From Beroe ovata (taxonomy: Eukaryota; Ctenophora; Nuda; Beroida; Beroidae): DNA of 27,881 nt. Below are positions 27,655-27,881 of the stretch, one piece after another. The stretch spans positions 350,555 through 378,435 of the forward strand of contig CAMPET010000009.1 in the NCBI GenBank assembly GCA_946803715.1. Reading direction: 5' to 3'. The notes beneath the pieces are model-generated. The model was given only the letters and a program-made list of their open reading frames with translations, was not told the origin of the DNA and ran no database searches. Positions within the stretch are counted from its first letter, which is position 1. Every line of letters begins with the position of its first letter. The position numbers and the translations under genes were made by a program.

Positions 27655-27747
27655 TTCAGTAGGACGTGTGGAACAAGGTAAATCGGGAAAGTATTGCCAG
27701 CAAGTAAGAGGCGGAAATGGGTAGGATGAGGGAGAGAGGGGAACAGA

Positions 27748-27757
27748 ATATATATTC
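27748..27757 (-). promoter_or_regulatory. Possible TATA element upstream of the receptor
   Basis: ATATATAT within a short palindrome (GAATATATATTC), about 95 bases upstream of the receptor start codon. Motif match only. Confidence 0.25.
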
Positions 27758-27828
27758 CCCTATGTCACGAGTGTGTGCTACTCACTGATGATATTGAGAA
27801 CTGACCACTCGTACACGCCACGTGCATA

Positions 27829-27830
<2 letters not shown>

Positions 27831-27881
<51 letters not shown>
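27831..27881. repeat. (AC)n microsatellite at the window edge
   Basis: Uninterrupted AC dinucleotides to the last base of the window. Confidence 0.95.

Noticed and set aside
27088-27724. Plus-strand frames over the seven-helix receptor
   Set aside because: They are antisense shadows of a 374-codon uninterrupted frame with clear topology.
1-27881. CRISPR arrays, operons, bacterial elements
   Set aside because: Spliced animal genes and eukaryotic repeats fill the window. The tandem repeats have no spacer structure.

Overview
The window is a piece of an animal (metazoan) nuclear genome. Genes are broken into short exons with GT-AG introns of roughly 75 to 1,200 bases, dinucleotide microsatellites are frequent, and the recognisable families (a HOOK dynein adaptor, an ARHGEF10/JIP3-type beta-propeller protein, an RPTP-like receptor ectodomain, a seven-helix receptor) are animal ones. 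Short introns and close gene spacing suggest a compact invertebrate genome. I cannot name the species. The window begins in a (TG)n tract and ends in an (AC)n tract, as if it were a whole contig whose ends stopped in repeats.

Layout from left to right. (1) 844-8617, minus: 14 exons of a HOOK-family gene, from its start codon through about three quarters of the protein; the 3' end lies beyond the left edge. (2) 8618-9729: a CpG- and GCGC-rich head-to-head promoter region with a 55-base near-perfect inverted repeat. (3) 9730-11679, plus: a complete four-exon single-pass receptor with signal peptide, an RPTP (LAR-like) membrane-proximal ectodomain, one membrane helix and a long tail with no phosphatase domain. 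(4) 11680-13231: AT-rich convergent 3' region with short tandem duplications. (5) 13232-20518 (possibly to 22142), minus: about 22 phase-consistent exons of a protein with a long Ser/Pro-rich linker carrying Tyr-Glu motifs and a C-terminal ARHGEF10/JIP3-like beta-propeller. No RhoGEF (DH) domain is visible. (6) 22982-23710, plus: a tentative small three-exon Cys-rich membrane protein. (7) 24370-25805, minus: the last three exons of an unrecognised coiled-coil protein, with a tRNA-derived SINE-like element just upstream of its last exon. (8) 26530-27654, minus: a single-exon seven-helix receptor lacking the usual class A motifs.

The clearest unexpected pattern concerns the Ns. Four of the five N gaps (4232, 13615, 16247-16252, 25336) sit exactly between two near-identical direct copies. 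The left copy ends at the N and the right copy begins just after it. Coding differences between copies are almost all synonymous, and splicing both copies of the HOOK exons would break the reading frame. These look like unmerged allelic contig ends from a heterozygous individual rather than real tandem duplications. The best biological leads are the phosphatase-less RPTP-like receptor, an in-frame stop-free minisatellite intron (exitron candidate) in the propeller gene, and a cluster of pYxN-type motifs in that same protein.
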